Below are positions 27,101 through 36,474 of a stretch of DNA of 64,000 bases, piece after piece. The DNA comes from Opitutaceae bacterium. Its GTDB lineage: Bacteria > Verrucomicrobiota > Verrucomicrobiia > Opitutales > Opitutaceae. The notes below the pieces were generated by a model. It saw only the letters and a program-made list of their open reading frames with translations. It was not told the origin of the DNA and searched no databases. The stretch's first letter is position 1. Each line of letters starts with the position of its first letter. Position numbers and translations under genes: made by a program. The DNA is taken from NCBI GenBank assembly GCA_027482185.1, contig JAIXWF010000015.1, forward strand, positions 248,001 through 312,000, in the 5' to 3' direction.

Positions 27101-28584
27101 ACCGCGTTGGTCAAACGCACGGTGTACGTGCCGAGATCGGCCGCGGTCACGCTGGCGATCGTCAGCGTCGCGCCCGTCGCACCCGCCACCGGTACGCCGT
27201 TGCGCAGCCATTGGTACGTCGGCGCCGGCGTGCCCGAGGCCGTAACGGAAAACTCCGCGCGCTGGCCAAGGGCCGCGATCACGCTCGCCGGCGGCGTGGC
27301 CACCGCCGGAGCCGTGCGCACGGTCAACGTCGCCGGCGTGCTGACCGCGGCCGTCGTCGCATTGCGCACGGTCACGGTGTACACTCCCGCGTCGGCCGCC
27401 GTCGCGGCGGCGATCGCCAGCGTCGCGCCCGTCGCGCCGGCGATCGGGGTGCCGTTGCGCTGCCACTCATAGGTCAGCGGCGCCGAACCGAAGGCCTGCA
27501 CGGCAAACGTCGCGCCCTGGCCGGCGTTCACCGTGAGGGACACCGGCTGCGTCTGGATCGTGGCCGGCACCGGGGTCGACGAAATCGTCACGGCTGCGCC
27601 CGGACTGGTGACGCTGCCGAAGGGATTGGAAACCGTGACGCTGTAGCTGCCCGCGTCCGTTGCCGCCCCGGTCAGGGCGAGCGTCGCGCCCGTCGCGCCC
27701 GCGATGGGCACGCCGTCCTTGCTCCATTGATACGCCAGCGGCGCCGCGCCGGCCGCCGTCACGCCGAGGGTGCCCGCCTGCAGGACGTTCAGAATCAGCG
27801 GCTGCGGCGCGACGGAAATCGTCGGCGGCGTCTGGGGCGAGACGCCCGTGACGTTTTCCAGCGTGAGCGTGACCGGGGTCGCGCCGGTGTTGAGAAACAT
27901 GAACGCGATCTGGTCGAACACCGTCGCCGCCGGCGCCGGATCCGGGTTGGTGTATGCGGTCTGGCTCAGACCGTCGCCGCGCAGCCACGCGCCCGCGGCG
28001 TCCGTACCGGTGCCGGTGCCGAGCGCGATCCCGCCCGCGCTGCGCACGAGGCGGAGCGTGAGCGTGTAGGGAACGCCGTCGGCCAGCGCGCCCGCCGTCT
28101 GCACCGCGCTGCCGGTGCCGAGGTTGGCGAACGACGCGCCGGTCGGGTTGAGCAGGCTCGGCGACGGGCCGGTGCCGTTGCGGCGGCGCATCTCGAGCAG
28201 GCTGCCCGTGCTGCGGCCGTTGACCCAGACGAAGTAGCCGCCGTCGTCGGTGAAGCCCGCGGTGGCGGCCCGGTTGAAGAGCCCAAAGCCGATCGCGCGC
28301 GTGCCGGCCGCGAGGGAATTGAGGCCGCCGCTGGCCGTGAACGTCACCGACACCGGCACGGTCGCCGCGGCCGGCGCCGTCAGATCGATCGGGACCAGAT
28401 TGCTCGCGACCAACGTCGCGCGCTGGCCGGGCGCGACCGTGACCACGACCTTGTCGCCGGTCGACGGAGTCGCCGCGAGGGTGGTCTCGTCGAACACGCT
28501 CCAAGCCAATTGGGCCCGCGCCGATATGGCGGCGACGAGCAAGACGAACGGAAGCAGGGCGAAACGCAGGCGGCAGCGGGGCAT
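24163..28584 (-). CDS. Large secreted multidomain pectinesterase
   Basis: 1473 aa with signal peptide (1-24). Order: N-terminal beta domain (about 25-250); three I-set-like Ig domains (about 255-335, 340-422, 425-507; YQWSKDGVPIAGAT, YEWQRNGTPIAGAT, YQWLRNGVPVAGAT); an SbsA-like Ig domain (about 512-637); a right-handed beta-helix pectinesterase domain (about 645-940) with VAADGSGDFTTVQGALDFVP, SFQDTLLWNGG (Gln772, Asp773) and GDVDFMWGGG (Asp791); a fourth Ig domain (about 942-1022); a beta region (1025-1195); and two C-terminal surface repeats (about 1205-1335 and 1341-1473). It would remove methyl (or similar) esters from pectin outside the cell. The usual GxVDFIFG motif is changed to DVDFMWGGG, so substrate preference may be altered. 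Confidence 0.85.
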   Translation of the reverse strand: MPRCRLRFALLPFVLLVAAISARAQLAWSVFDETTLAATPSTGDKVVVTVAPGQRATLVASNLVPIDLTAPAAATVPVSVTFTASGGLNSLAAGTRAIGFGLFNRAATAGFTDDGGYFVWVNGRSTGSLLEMRRRNGTGPSPSLLNPTGASFANLGTGSAVQTAGALADGVPYTLTLRLVRSAGGIALGTGTGTDAAGAWLRGDGLSQTAYTNPDPAPAATVFDQIAFMFLNTGATPVTLTLENVTGVSPQTPPTISVAPQPLILNVLQAGTLGVTAAGAAPLAYQWSKDGVPIAGATGATLALTGAATDAGSYSVTVSNPFGSVTSPGAAVTISSTPVPATIQTQPVSLTVNAGQGATFAVQAFGSAPLTYEWQRNGTPIAGATGATLAIAAATAADAGVYTVTVRNATTAAVSTPATLTVRTAPAVATPPASVIAALGQRAEFSVTASGTPAPTYQWLRNGVPVAGATGATLTIASVTAADLGTYTVRLTNAVGSVTSAGAVLAVPSAMAVTARFPAADATAVNPDTPLRLTFDRAVRAGVSGRIRIHRASDGAVVDTLDLGAPQTRLVGTNPTPYAFLPVIATGTTAEIFPRAGVLAYGQSYYVTLEPGVLLDAAGAAFPGSTEPTAWRFATKNAGPVPGTAAVTVAADGSGDFTTVQGALDFVPAGNTRRVTITVRRGTYREINYLGATKPFVTLRGEDRTGTVIAYANNANFNSGNNRAMFSCDASDMTFETLTLSNLTPRGGSQAEALRGNGQRVVLDRVTLTSFQDTLLWNGGLFATDCLIEGDVDFMWGGGACHFHRCELRSVGAGFLAQVRNGQTGKGHVYVDCRLTAAPGVTNVYLARIDPRAGVANTWPYSQVVFIDCAMGAHIAREGWRLDNATAAPDVQFWEYRSTDLAGATLDVTGRLPASRRIDEGTAAQYRDPRFTVGFVPAVAATVAAGPAAAEVRAGATARLTAQGAGYPAPTYQWFRDGVAVAGATAAELVLPQVRPEDAGSYSVRVTNAGGVATSAPAALTVTRGRWAGVYFGANLAAFVRDDGSATVLGRSPGGTVLAGTAQVDDAGALTIRGQGATAAGLAGTIDAGGTLTVAGFGAALRVLPAGPTAAAAGYFRAGATGGVLSAQLIATATGQVLAVTDDGERFDAGTGTVTAGGRVTATLAGGSVLAADIAAGGASLAGQLTAGGRITALSGPADRAAAAQRLQNLSTRARAGTGDNVIVAGFVVTGDAPVNVLVRASGPALAGFGIGGTLPAPKLELYRGATAIAGNTGWAAGGAAGEIAAAAAAAGAFPFAAGSADAALRLTLAPGAYSAIVSEAQGGAGVGLIEVYDLSAGSGGQRLANLSTRAFVGGGDNTLIAGISVSGTVPKRVLVRAAGPALAALGVTGALARPVLTVLRGTEPVAENRGWSAASQAATVRAAAAEAGAFPFANGSADAALVLHLAPGNYTAQITGDGGESGVALVEVYELR

Positions 28585-28704
28585 GGGATGGGGTGGACCG
28601 GCGCGATGCGCTCCGGCCCCGCCAGCAATGCAGTCGCCGCCGACGCCGCAACGGCGAACTCGCCGAACCGTCCGAGTACGCCCTTCCGCGCGCCTCCGCC
28701 GGCC

Positions 28705-30093
28705 TCAGCGCTTCACCGCTTCCGGCTGGGCCCACTCGGCGCCGGCGGGAAACGTGTACGGCAGGCGGAAGACGTTTTTCCCGGTCGAATCCGAAAAATA
28801 CAATCGCGAGGGACTCGGCTGGTCGGGATTGCCGTCGGCCCAGAACGCAAAGAACGGATCCCGCGCGTTCACCGGACGGCGCGCGTAGCTGTGGTTGAAC
28901 TCGCTGCGCTGGGTCACCTGCTGGCGCCGCGTCCAGGTTCGGCCTTCGTCGCGGCTCGCCCACAGCACCATATCGCCGCCCGTGCCCCACTTCTGCGGAC
29001 CGACGTCGGTCGGTGCGATCACCAGCCATTCGTCCTTCAGGACGTACAGGCTGCCCATGTCGTAGTTGTGGTCCGAGGTCGTGACGGTGGAAAAATTCCA
29101 TTTCCCGCCGCGCCAATGCGCCACGGTCCACTCGCGCTCGCCGCCGCCGGGGCCGGGCCGGAAGTCGCGGGAAACAACGTAGAGCAGAATCGGATTGCCG
29201 GCCGCGTCGAAGTTCAGGTCGCAGGTATAGACGAGCCGCCCCTGCGCCGCGTAATCGACGACGAGAGCGGGATTCTTGATCTCGGCGAGCGGCAGGGTGA
29301 GCGCGGTGCCGTCGGCCGTCGTCCACGTGGTGCCAAAATCCGTCGTCTGCGCGTAGTAGAGATTTGTGCGTTTATCGACGTTGCCGCCCGGGTGGTAATT
29401 GAAGAACGACGCCACCTTGCCGTCGCGCGCGCCGCTCGTCTGGTAGTGCCCGCCCATGCCGGCGAGTTTGCGTGTCTCGCTCCAGGTGCGGCCGTCGGGA
29501 CTCGTTTCGAAGTACAGTTCCCGGCCCTTCGTGTACTTCGTGAAAAGGTGCAGGAACCCTTTGCCCGGCACCTGCCACGGTTGCGGGTACGTGATCGTCT
29601 TGGTCGCGACCAACTCGAACCGCGAGGGGTCGTACGGTTTCTCGCTGCGATAGATGAAACCGGGTCGGGAATTCGCGCGGCCGCTGACGAAGACCCAAAT
29701 GTAACCCTGCGGGTCGAGGTTGAGGCTGGGGTTGTCGTGCGGGTCGTCGACGGGACGCTTGTCGTGCACGAGCACGGGCCGGGAAACGCGTCCCGTTTTG
29801 TGATCGTAGCTGCCGATCAGGCAGAGCAGCGCGCGTTCGCCGGCCGGGGAGCCGCCGTAGACGAAGAACGTCTTGTCCACCGCCGCGGCGTACACCGCGA
29901 TCGGGTTGTGGTTCGCGGTGTAGGTGCCGAGGCCGCCGGAGTATTTGTCGCCGTACTCGGACTTCTGGCCGAGCGTGAACCAGATGCCGCGGTAGCCATC
30001 GATCGGCACCGCCGGCGCGGCGCGCAACGCCGCCGAAAAACCAAGCACGCAAAGCAATCCGGCCGCAGCCGTCTTCAGGGGGAGGGAAAGCAT
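28705..30093 (-). CDS. Secreted BNR-4 family protein, possible polysaccharide lyase/hydrolase
   Basis: 462 aa from the ATG at 30093, which gives a signal peptide (MLSLPLKTAAAGLLCVLGFS). BNR-4 family signatures include DGYRGIWFTLGQKSEYGDKYSGG (split: DGYRGIWFTLGQ and EYGDKYSGGLGTY), PVDDPHDNPSLNLDPQGYIW, GHYQTSGA and FNHSYARRPVNARDPFFAFW. BNR-4 proteins form a beta-propeller, and some members act as lyases on rhamnose-uronic acid polymers such as ulvan. Activity here is not proven. The neighbouring pectinesterase and the rhamnose genes support a plant or algal polysaccharide role. A longer start at 30147 is less likely. Confidence 0.8.
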   Translation of the reverse strand: MLSLPLKTAAAGLLCVLGFSAALRAAPAVPIDGYRGIWFTLGQKSEYGDKYSGGLGTYTANHNPIAVYAAAVDKTFFVYGGSPAGERALLCLIGSYDHKTGRVSRPVLVHDKRPVDDPHDNPSLNLDPQGYIWVFVSGRANSRPGFIYRSEKPYDPSRFELVATKTITYPQPWQVPGKGFLHLFTKYTKGRELYFETSPDGRTWSETRKLAGMGGHYQTSGARDGKVASFFNYHPGGNVDKRTNLYYAQTTDFGTTWTTADGTALTLPLAEIKNPALVVDYAAQGRLVYTCDLNFDAAGNPILLYVVSRDFRPGPGGGEREWTVAHWRGGKWNFSTVTTSDHNYDMGSLYVLKDEWLVIAPTDVGPQKWGTGGDMVLWASRDEGRTWTRRQQVTQRSEFNHSYARRPVNARDPFFAFWADGNPDQPSPSRLYFSDSTGKNVFRLPYTFPAGAEWAQPEAVKR

Positions 30094-30172
30094 CGGCCGG
30101 CAACCAAAGCCAGTCCCCGCCGCGGCGCCAGCCGGCAACGGCGGCACTTTCGTGCGCCGCGGGACGGCGACC

Positions 30173-31447
30173 TCAACCGAAGAGCGCCGCGATGGGTTTG
30201 CCGCCGTCGGTGATCGGCACCGGGCGGTCGCCGTCGAAGAGGTTCTTCGTGTAGTCGATGCCCATCGCCGCGTGGATCGTCGCGAAGAAGTCCGGCACGC
30301 TCACCGGGTCGCGCGCGATCGTCTTGGAAATCTCGTCCGACTCCCCGTAGGCCCCGCGGTGCCGCAAACCGCCGCCCGCGAGCACGCACGTGAAGACGCG
30401 GCCCTGGTGCCCGCGCCCGCCGCCGCTGTCGAACTCCGGCGGCCGGCCGAATTCGCTCGTGATCACGATCAGCGTCTTGTCGAGGAGGCGGCGTTGCTCG
30501 AGGTCGGTGATCAGCGCGGAGAAGGCGATGTCGAGCTCCTCGATCAGGCCGTGCTGCTGTTTGATGCCCGTGTTGTGCACGTCCCAGCCCGTGCCGTTGA
30601 TGAAATTCAGGTTGTGCGAGACCTCGATGAAACGGACGCCCCGTTCCACGAGCCGGCGCGCCAGCAGGCAACGCTGGCCGAACTCGCCGCCGTACGTCTC
30701 GCGCAGCGCCGCCTTCTCCTCCCCGAGCTTGAAGCTGCGGGTGAACTCAGGGCTGCCCAGTTTCAGGCTCTGGTCGATCGCGGCGTCGTAATCGCCGAGC
30801 CGCGCGTCCTCCGGCCGCGGCGTCCCGGCCCGCAGCCCCGCCAGCAGCGCCTCGCGCCGCGCCTGCCGCGGTTCCGCGATGCCCTCGGGCCGCGACAGCC
30901 CCGCCGGTCCCTGGCTCGTGTCGGTCAAATAGAGATAGCCGGCCTTGGCCCCGAGGAAACCGGGGCCGCGGGTCACATTCGGGTATCCAATCAGCACGTA
31001 CGGCGGCACGCCGTCGGCCGCCGCCCGCCGCTCGTGCGCGATCGTCGAGCCGAGCGAGGGATAGACCACCGTCCCGCTTACGATCCGGCCGGTGTGCATG
31101 CGGTTGGTCGCCGCCGCGTGCTCGTCGATCACATCGTGGTGCACGGTGCGCACCGCCGTCACGCGGTCCATCAGCGGCGCGGTGCGGCGCAGATGTTCGC
31201 AGACGTTCACGTCGCGCACCGCCGTCGGGATGCTGGCGTAAAGCGAACCGGCAAACTTCTTGGCCGGGTCGCCGCGGCGCTTGGGATCGAAGGTGTCGAT
31301 CTGCCCCATGCCGCCGCCGAGCCAGATGGAAATGACGTGCTCGGCTTTGCCTTTGAGCAAAGCGGACGGCGCCGCGGCGGCCCCGCGGGCAAACGCGGGC
31401 AACAAGGCGGCGGACGCGGTGGCGGTGAGGAAATCGCGGCGGTTCAT
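30173..31447 (-). CDS. DUF1501 family Tat-exported protein
   Basis: 424 aa from the ATG at 31447, giving a Tat-like signal ([20 protein letters not shown]). DUF1501 belongs to the alkaline phosphatase/sulfatase superfamily by fold: [54 protein letters not shown] and [19 protein letters not shown] fit. It is found almost only in planctomycetes, verrucomicrobia and relatives, next to PSD1/DUF1553 cytochromes, and its function is unknown. Here it lies 145 bases downstream of such a gene. A longer frame to 31561 runs into heptamer repeats and is rejected. Confidence 0.88.
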   Translation of the reverse strand: MNRRDFLTATASAALLPAFARGAAAAPSALLKGKAEHVISIWLGGGMGQIDTFDPKRRGDPAKKFAGSLYASIPTAVRDVNVCEHLRRTAPLMDRVTAVRTVHHDVIDEHAAATNRMHTGRIVSGTVVYPSLGSTIAHERRAAADGVPPYVLIGYPNVTRGPGFLGAKAGYLYLTDTSQGPAGLSRPEGIAEPRQARREALLAGLRAGTPRPEDARLGDYDAAIDQSLKLGSPEFTRSFKLGEEKAALRETYGGEFGQRCLLARRLVERGVRFIEVSHNLNFINGTGWDVHNTGIKQQHGLIEELDIAFSALITDLEQRRLLDKTLIVITSEFGRPPEFDSGGGRGHQGRVFTCVLAGGGLRHRGAYGESDEISKTIARDPVSVPDFFATIHAAMGIDYTKNLFDGDRPVPITDGGKPIAALFG

Positions 31448-31547
31448 GGCAGTGGAATCAGGGGCTTGGGGAAACGGAATTGGGATTTCGGAATCGACTC
31501 GGCGGAACAGAGTGGCGGCACGGCGGCGCTGGGACGGGGGCTTCGGT

Positions 31548-31576
31548 CTTTCAACGTTCAACTTCCCGCTTTCAAC
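31548..31576. repeat. Short heptamer array
   Basis: Four units of the CTTTCAA type (CTTTCAA, CGTTCAA, CTTCCCG, CTTTCAA) sit just beyond the stop of the PSD1 gene at 31593. A purine-rich counterpart (GGGGAAACGGAATTGGGA region, 31470-31495) lies near the start of the DUF1501 gene. Confidence 0.6.
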
Positions 31577-31592
31577 CGCGCGCCCCGCGCGC

Positions 31593-34500
31593 TCAAGGCA
31601 GCCACACGAATTCGCGGGTGTTGAAGAGGGACCAGACGACGTCCTCGTAGCGTTCGCGCCACTCGGCGCGCAACCGCGGATCGGGCGGCGGACCGGCGCG
31701 GGCGCGCTGCTCGTGCTCGATCTTGATCGAATTCGCCTCGGGCATCAGGTGGTTCGACCACGACACGCCAGGCAACGGCGCCGGCGGCGGCGGCGCCTTC
31801 ACCTCGGCCGCGGGCACCAGTCTTTGGCCGAAGCCGTCGGCGAGCGTGCGCGCGAGCGGATGGCGCTCCGCGTCCGTCGGCGGCCGGCTATAGACGCGGA
31901 GGAAAAGCCGTTCCACCAACTCGTCGGGCGAACTTGCGGCCACGGCCAGATCGGCCAGTTCGCTGCGGTGCGAGGCCCGCGTGACCCAGGTCGAGACGAC
32001 GCTGTTGGCCAGCACGCCGGCCTGCAGCACGTTCGGATCGGTTTCGCGGTCCGTGCGCGGATTCTGCCGCGAGCCGGTCCAGCCGAAGGCCTCGAGCACA
32101 TCGGCCACGGCCTGGGCCCGCGGTAAATTGAGGCTCGGGCGGTCGCGTTCGTTCGAAAGACTCGCGAGCATCCACGCGCGCTTCGGCGTGCCGAGGGAGA
32201 CAAACGAATCCGCCGGCCGGCGCGCGTCCGAGTCGAGGGTGATTTCCTCGACTTCAAGCGGTTGGCCGGAGGCGGCGAAGAGCGCGTCGACCACCTGCTC
32301 CGCGCCGAGGCGCCGCGGCTCCGGCGCGCTGAAGAAACGCTGGTCGGCCGAGGCCGCGAGATTCCGGCCGGTGGCCGCGCGTTGGTAAACCTGCGACGTC
32401 ATGATCAGCCGCACGAGGTGCTTCGTGTCGTAGCCGCGCGCGACAAACTCCCGCGCCAGCCACGCCAGCAACTCGGGATGGCTCGGCGTCTTGCCTTCCC
32501 AGTCGTGCGCGGGCTCGACGAAGCCGGCGCCGAGCAGGCGTTTCCACACGCGGTTCACGATCACCTGCGCGAAACGCGTGTTGGCCGGCGACGTGACGAG
32601 TGCGGCCAACCGCTCGCGCGGGTCCTTGGGATTCTGCAGCAGGCCGTCGAGCGAGCCGTCGTCGACGGCGCCGGTGACCGCGGCAAACGGCCACGCCGGC
32701 GGCACCGGCGTCTTCGGCGGCAGCGTCACCTTGATCAGCGATTCGCGCGCCTTCTTCTGCTCGAAGAACGCCGCGGGCACCGTGCTGGAGGCCGGGACCG
32801 TCACGGGCTTGCGTTCGAAGTAGGCGGCCAGCGCGTAGAGGTCCTTCTGTTTCGTGCTGTGATAGGGCGAGTCGTGGCAGCGCGCGCATTGCAATTCGAT
32901 GCCGAGGAATGCCGTCGCGACAATGTGGCCCTTGGCGGCGAAGGGCGCGTCGTTGTCCGCCGCGAGGCCGAAGCCGGCCGTGCCGCCCTCGCGTTCGCTG
33001 CCGCGCAGCATGATCAATTCGGTGACGAGCCGGTCCATCGGTTTGCCGTCGCGCAATGCCTCGTGGAGGTACCAGCGGAACGGTCCCGTGTTGTTGAGGC
33101 TCGGCTTCAGCATGCTCGGGTTCTCCGCGAGCACGTCCTGCCAATAGCTCACCCACTGGTCGGCGAAACGTTCGTCCGCGAGCAGGCGATCGACCAGCCG
33201 CGCGCGTTTGTCCGGGGCGCGGTCGGCGAGAAACGCGCGCGTCTCGCGCTCGGTCGGGGGCACGCCGACGGCGTCGAAGTACGCGCGGCGCAAGAACGCG
33301 GCGTCGCCGATCACGGGCGCGGGCTTGACGACATCGGGCGCGAGCGGCGGCGCCGGCCACTTGGCCCCGGCGTCGATCCATTTTTCCAAAATCGCGATCT
33401 GCGCCGCGGGCAACGGGTCGCCGTTCGGCGGCATGCGGTCCTCTTCGTCGGCGTGCCGGAGCCGCGCGATCATTTCGCTCGCGGCGGCCTTGCCGGGTAC
33501 GATCGCCGGAAGTTTCGATTCGCCGCCGGCCAACGCCGCGGCGCGGCTGTCGAGTTTGAGCCCGCCTTTTTCCTTCTCGCCGTGGCAACGGAAGCATTCG
33601 CCGCGCAAGATCGGCATCACGGTACCGTGAAACGCCTGCGCCTCCGCCGGCGGCGTGCCGGCCGCGGCGGCCACGGCCTTGGCCAATTTTGCCGCGAGAA
33701 ACGCGTCCACCGGATGCGGCGCTCCCGCCGGCACGGACGGCGCCGGCCCCTGCTCCGCCCACGCGCGGGCCAATTCGTGCCGCCGCTGCCAGAAGGCGTC
33801 CTGCGACGCCGCCAATTCGCGGCGGTGCGCGTCGTCCGCCGCCGCGAGGCCGGCCTCGACGCGGCCGAGCGCCGCAGTGACGGCGTCGTCGGTCAGCGGC
33901 ACCGGCTCGCCCGCGGCTCCCGCCGGGCGCAACAAATTGAAACTGCGGCCGTCCGGGGTCTGCACGGCCACGAGCAATTCGCCGGGCTCGGGCCGGTAGC
34001 GGCGACCGCCGACGAGATTCTCGACCACGATGCGCTGCGGGGCCGTTGCTCCGGCCGGAATCGTGATTTCGCCGAAGGTTTCCTGCACCCCGTAGATCAC
34101 CTGGCGGAGGCCCGGCAACGGCGGAGCCGGCTGCGGCACCACCGTGTCGTACCCGCCCGAATCCTGCTTGTGCGGCACCGTCGAGGCGACGAGCCGGCCG
34201 TCGACCCAGAGGCGCGCGAGTCCGCGGGCGCGGAACACGACGCGGTGTTGGCCCGGCGGCAACGCCACATCGGCCGCGAGCCGCGCCAGCACCGGCGGCT
34301 TCCAACTCGCGCGGATGCCCCAATCGTCGTACCGCAGCGGCAACCGCGGCAGGAGAAATTCGCCGCCGCTCCACCGCCGCGTTTCCGCGGGCAGTTTCTC
34401 GCCTTCGTTCAGCCAACGGTCGTGCGCCGGCATGCCTTCGTGGAACGACGCGCTGACCCGCCCCGCCGGCAACGCGCCGAGCTCGGGCATCACCGCCGGC

Positions 34501-35303
34501 GCGGCCTTCGCGACCACGGGGCCGCCGACGCGCCGGAAGCGCGCCTTCATCTCCGCGTCGCCGAGGATCTCCCGGTGCACGGCAACGGAATCCATGCTCC
34601 CGCGGAAACTCGCCGAAGCCGAGCCCTTCATCGAGGAGCCGATCCAGATTGCGTCGTCGTCGACCACCGGCGCCGCCGTCGTCGCGCCGCCCATGTCCCA
34701 GTCGCCGGTCACAACCTGGCCGTCGAGCCAACCCCGGAGGCTGCCGGGCTCGCCGAAGCGGTAGCTCACCGCGATGTGGTGCCAGCCGGAGCCGGCGGCA
34801 AAGCCCGCCTTCGACGTCCAGCGGTGCCAATGCGCGTCGCGGGCGCCCGCGTTGGGCTGGCGCGGCGTCGCGAAAAGGAAGTTCACCTTGAACTGGCCGC
34901 CGGCAGCGCGCAGCCGCAGGGCCCAGTTCTGGTTGTCGCGGCCGTCGGTGCGGCCCTTGCCGACGACGTAGAGGTTTTCCCCGTCTTTCAATCCCTCGAC
35001 CTGAACCCACGCTTCCAACGTGATTGCATCGCCGTTCGTGAAATCGAACGCACTCGCCGCGCCCGGATCCGCCAGAGCCAAGCGCGCCCCGGCGCCCTCG
35101 AAACGGACCGCGGTGTTGGTGCGTTCGAAATCCGGAAACATCGGCGGCCGCGGACCCGGCACGTCGCGTTGCACGCCGCCGACGGCGACGGCGCGGGACA
35201 CATCCTCTTCGCCGAAATCCCAACGCGCGACCGGCGCGGCCGAAACCAAAGCGGGCACCAACAGAACAAGCGCCGGCAGGGCGCGGGCAAACAGCGTCTT
35301 CAT
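31593..35303 (-). CDS. LamG-PSC1-DUF1549-DUF1553 (PSD1) cytochrome-like protein
   Basis: 1236 aa from the ATG at 35303, giving a signal peptide ([22 protein letters not shown]). A LamG-like domain (about 20-250) comes first, then a beta region with DGRLVAST, then a planctomycete-type cytochrome domain with CFRCH (about 569-573) and [11 protein letters not shown]1549 (about 680-880) containing a second CARCH (about 805-809), and DUF1553 to the end ([36 protein letters not shown]). The two CXXCH sites are potential haem c attachment points. These proteins are lineage-specific and of unknown function, possibly in periplasmic redox steps linked to glycan use. Operon order with DUF1501 matches the second pair at 59217-64000. 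Confidence 0.88.
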   Translation of the reverse strand: MKTLFARALPALVLLVPALVSAAPVARWDFGEEDVSRAVAVGGVQRDVPGPRPPMFPDFERTNTAVRFEGAGARLALADPGAASAFDFTNGDAITLEAWVQVEGLKDGENLYVVGKGRTDGRDNQNWALRLRAAGGQFKVNFLFATPRQPNAGARDAHWHRWTSKAGFAAGSGWHHIAVSYRFGEPGSLRGWLDGQVVTGDWDMGGATTAAPVVDDDAIWIGSSMKGSASASFRGSMDSVAVHREILGDAEMKARFRRVGGPVVAKAAPAVMPELGALPAGRVSASFHEGMPAHDRWLNEGEKLPAETRRWSGGEFLLPRLPLRYDDWGIRASWKPPVLARLAADVALPPGQHRVVFRARGLARLWVDGRLVASTVPHKQDSGGYDTVVPQPAPPLPGLRQVIYGVQETFGEITIPAGATAPQRIVVENLVGGRRYRPEPGELLVAVQTPDGRSFNLLRPAGAAGEPVPLTDDAVTAALGRVEAGLAAADDAHRRELAASQDAFWQRRHELARAWAEQGPAPSVPAGAPHPVDAFLAAKLAKAVAAAAGTPPAEAQAFHGTVMPILRGECFRCHGEKEKGGLKLDSRAAALAGGESKLPAIVPGKAAASEMIARLRHADEEDRMPPNGDPLPAAQIAILEKWIDAGAKWPAPPLAPDVVKPAPVIGDAAFLRRAYFDAVGVPPTERETRAFLADRAPDKRARLVDRLLADERFADQWVSYWQDVLAENPSMLKPSLNNTGPFRWYLHEALRDGKPMDRLVTELIMLRGSEREGGTAGFGLAADNDAPFAAKGHIVATAFLGIELQCARCHDSPYHSTKQKDLYALAAYFERKPVTVPASSTVPAAFFEQKKARESLIKVTLPPKTPVPPAWPFAAVTGAVDDGSLDGLLQNPKDPRERLAALVTSPANTRFAQVIVNRVWKRLLGAGFVEPAHDWEGKTPSHPELLAWLAREFVARGYDTKHLVRLIMTSQVYQRAATGRNLAASADQRFFSAPEPRRLGAEQVVDALFAASGQPLEVEEITLDSDARRPADSFVSLGTPKRAWMLASLSNERDRPSLNLPRAQAVADVLEAFGWTGSRQNPRTDRETDPNVLQAGVLANSVVSTWVTRASHRSELADLAVAASSPDELVERLFLRVYSRPPTDAERHPLARTLADGFGQRLVPAAEVKAPPPPAPLPGVSWSNHLMPEANSIKIEHEQRARAGPPPDPRLRAEWRERYEDVVWSLFNTREFVWLP

Positions 35304-35431
35304 GGGCAAGCGGAACGGGGGTAAACGGGGGCCGGAAGGGGGAAATCGGCCGGAAAGCGAATCCGATAAAACCCATCGGCCCGCCCCGGGCCAGCCGCAA
35401 TCGGGGGCCCGCACGAAAGTGTCGGCGCCAA

Positions 35432-35503
35432 CGTAGCCCGGAGCTTCAGCCCGGGCGGTCTTCTATCCTTTCCCGATCCCACGGGCTAAAGCCCCGTGCT
35501 ACG
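35432..35503. repeat. CGTAGCCCGG palindromic element, copy 1
   Basis: CGTAGC at 35432-35437 and GCTACG at 35498-35503 are inverted ends. Inside are two hairpin-forming halves, GCCCGGAGCTTCAGCCCGGG and CACGGGCTAAAGCCCCGTG. Similar elements are at 38371, 55020 and 57681. It lies between the PSD1 start and the panE stop. Confidence 0.82.
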
Positions 35504-35529
35504 GCGCGCCCATCCCGATTTCCCAATCT

Positions 35530-36474
35530 TCACTTCCCCGCCGTCGCCCGCCGCAAGTCCGCGTACAACGCCGCCAACCGCGGCATCGCCAAACCCGCCG
35601 CCTGCGCCCGCCGCAACGGCTCGCCCCAGATCGCCTCGCGCTCGACTTCCCGGCCCGCGAGAAAATCCACGAGACTCGAAGGCGCGTAGGCGCCCATGCC
35701 CGGCGTCACGTCGAGCTGCGAACGGATGAACTCCTCCGTCACTTCGTAGCCGAAGTGCCGCGCCGCCCCCGCGACTTCGTCCATCAGCGGCCGCACCTCC
35801 GCCGCAATCCGCGGATCGGCCAGCAACCGGTCCGTCGTGAGCCCGCCGCGCGCGATCGCGAGGCCGTTGAAGGGCACGTTCCAGATCAACTTTTGCCAGC
35901 GCGCCTCCGCCAGGTTGTCGAGCACGCGCACCTGCACGCCGATCCCCGCGAACCGCTCCGCGATCGCCCGCAGCCGCGGCGTCGCCGGCCGGCCGAATTC
36001 CCCGAACGTCATTTTCCCCGGCGTGTGGAAACCGACGATCTCGCCCGGCCGCGCACGCGTCACGCCGATGTAGCAGAGCGCGCCGCACACGCGTTCCGCG
36101 CCGGCGATGCCCGCGATGAATTCCTCGTTGCCCAGACCGTTCTGCAACGTGAGCACGACCGTATCCCGTCCGAGCAACGGCGGCAGCAAGTCGCGCAGCG
36201 CCGCATTGCCCGTCGTCTTGAGGGCCACGAGCACGAGATCGACCGGACCGATTTCCGCCGGCGCCGCGAAGGCCGCCACCGGGTCGAGCCGCCGCACCGC
36301 GTCGCGTTCCCGCAGCGTCAATCCCGCCGCGCGCACCGCGGCGAGGTCGCTCCGCAGCAGAAAACGCACGTCCGCGCCCGCCAACGCGAGCCGCGCGCCG
36401 TAGTAGCAACCAATGGCGCCGGCCCCGACGACCGCGATGGCCGGGCGCGAACTCTTCTCCGCGTTTTCGGTCAT
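35530..36474 (-). CDS. panE: 2-dehydropantoate 2-reductase (ApbA/PanE)
   Basis: 314 aa. The N-terminal Rossmann motif AVVGAGAIGCYYGARLALAG (about 14-33), LVLVALKTTGNAALRDLLPPL and TLQNGLGNEEFIA are diagnostic of ketopantoate reductases; the C-terminal domain has the conserved Lys in ARWQKLIWNVPFNGLA. It would reduce 2-dehydropantoate to pantoate with NADPH in coenzyme A synthesis, and panC lies at 42728. The ATG at 36474 overlaps the stop of the peptidase gene by four bases, so the two are coupled. A longer frame upstream only overlaps the peptidase. Confidence 0.9.
   Translation of the reverse strand: MTENAEKSSRPAIAVVGAGAIGCYYGARLALAGADVRFLLRSDLAAVRAAGLTLRERDAVRRLDPVAAFAAPAEIGPVDLVLVALKTTGNAALRDLLPPLLGRDTVVLTLQNGLGNEEFIAGIAGAERVCGALCYIGVTRARPGEIVGFHTPGKMTFGEFGRPATPRLRAIAERFAGIGVQVRVLDNLAEARWQKLIWNVPFNGLAIARGGLTTDRLLADPRIAAEVRPLMDEVAGAARHFGYEVTEEFIRSQLDVTPGMGAYAPSSLVDFLAGREVEREAIWGEPLRRAQAAGLAMPRLAALYADLRRATAGK

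Noticed and set aside
21973-30213. A plus-strand open frame of 2746 codons running antisense to the glycosyltransferase, pectinesterase and BNR-4 genes
   Set aside because: Its translation is Arg/Ala/His-rich without domains, and the minus-strand frames encode recognisable families with signal peptides. Long antisense frames are common in DNA of this GC content.
32254-35400. Long frames on both strands overlapping the LamG-PSD1 gene
   Set aside because: Only the 31593-35303 frame shows CXXCH, DUF1549 and DUF1553 motifs; the others are compositional shadows.
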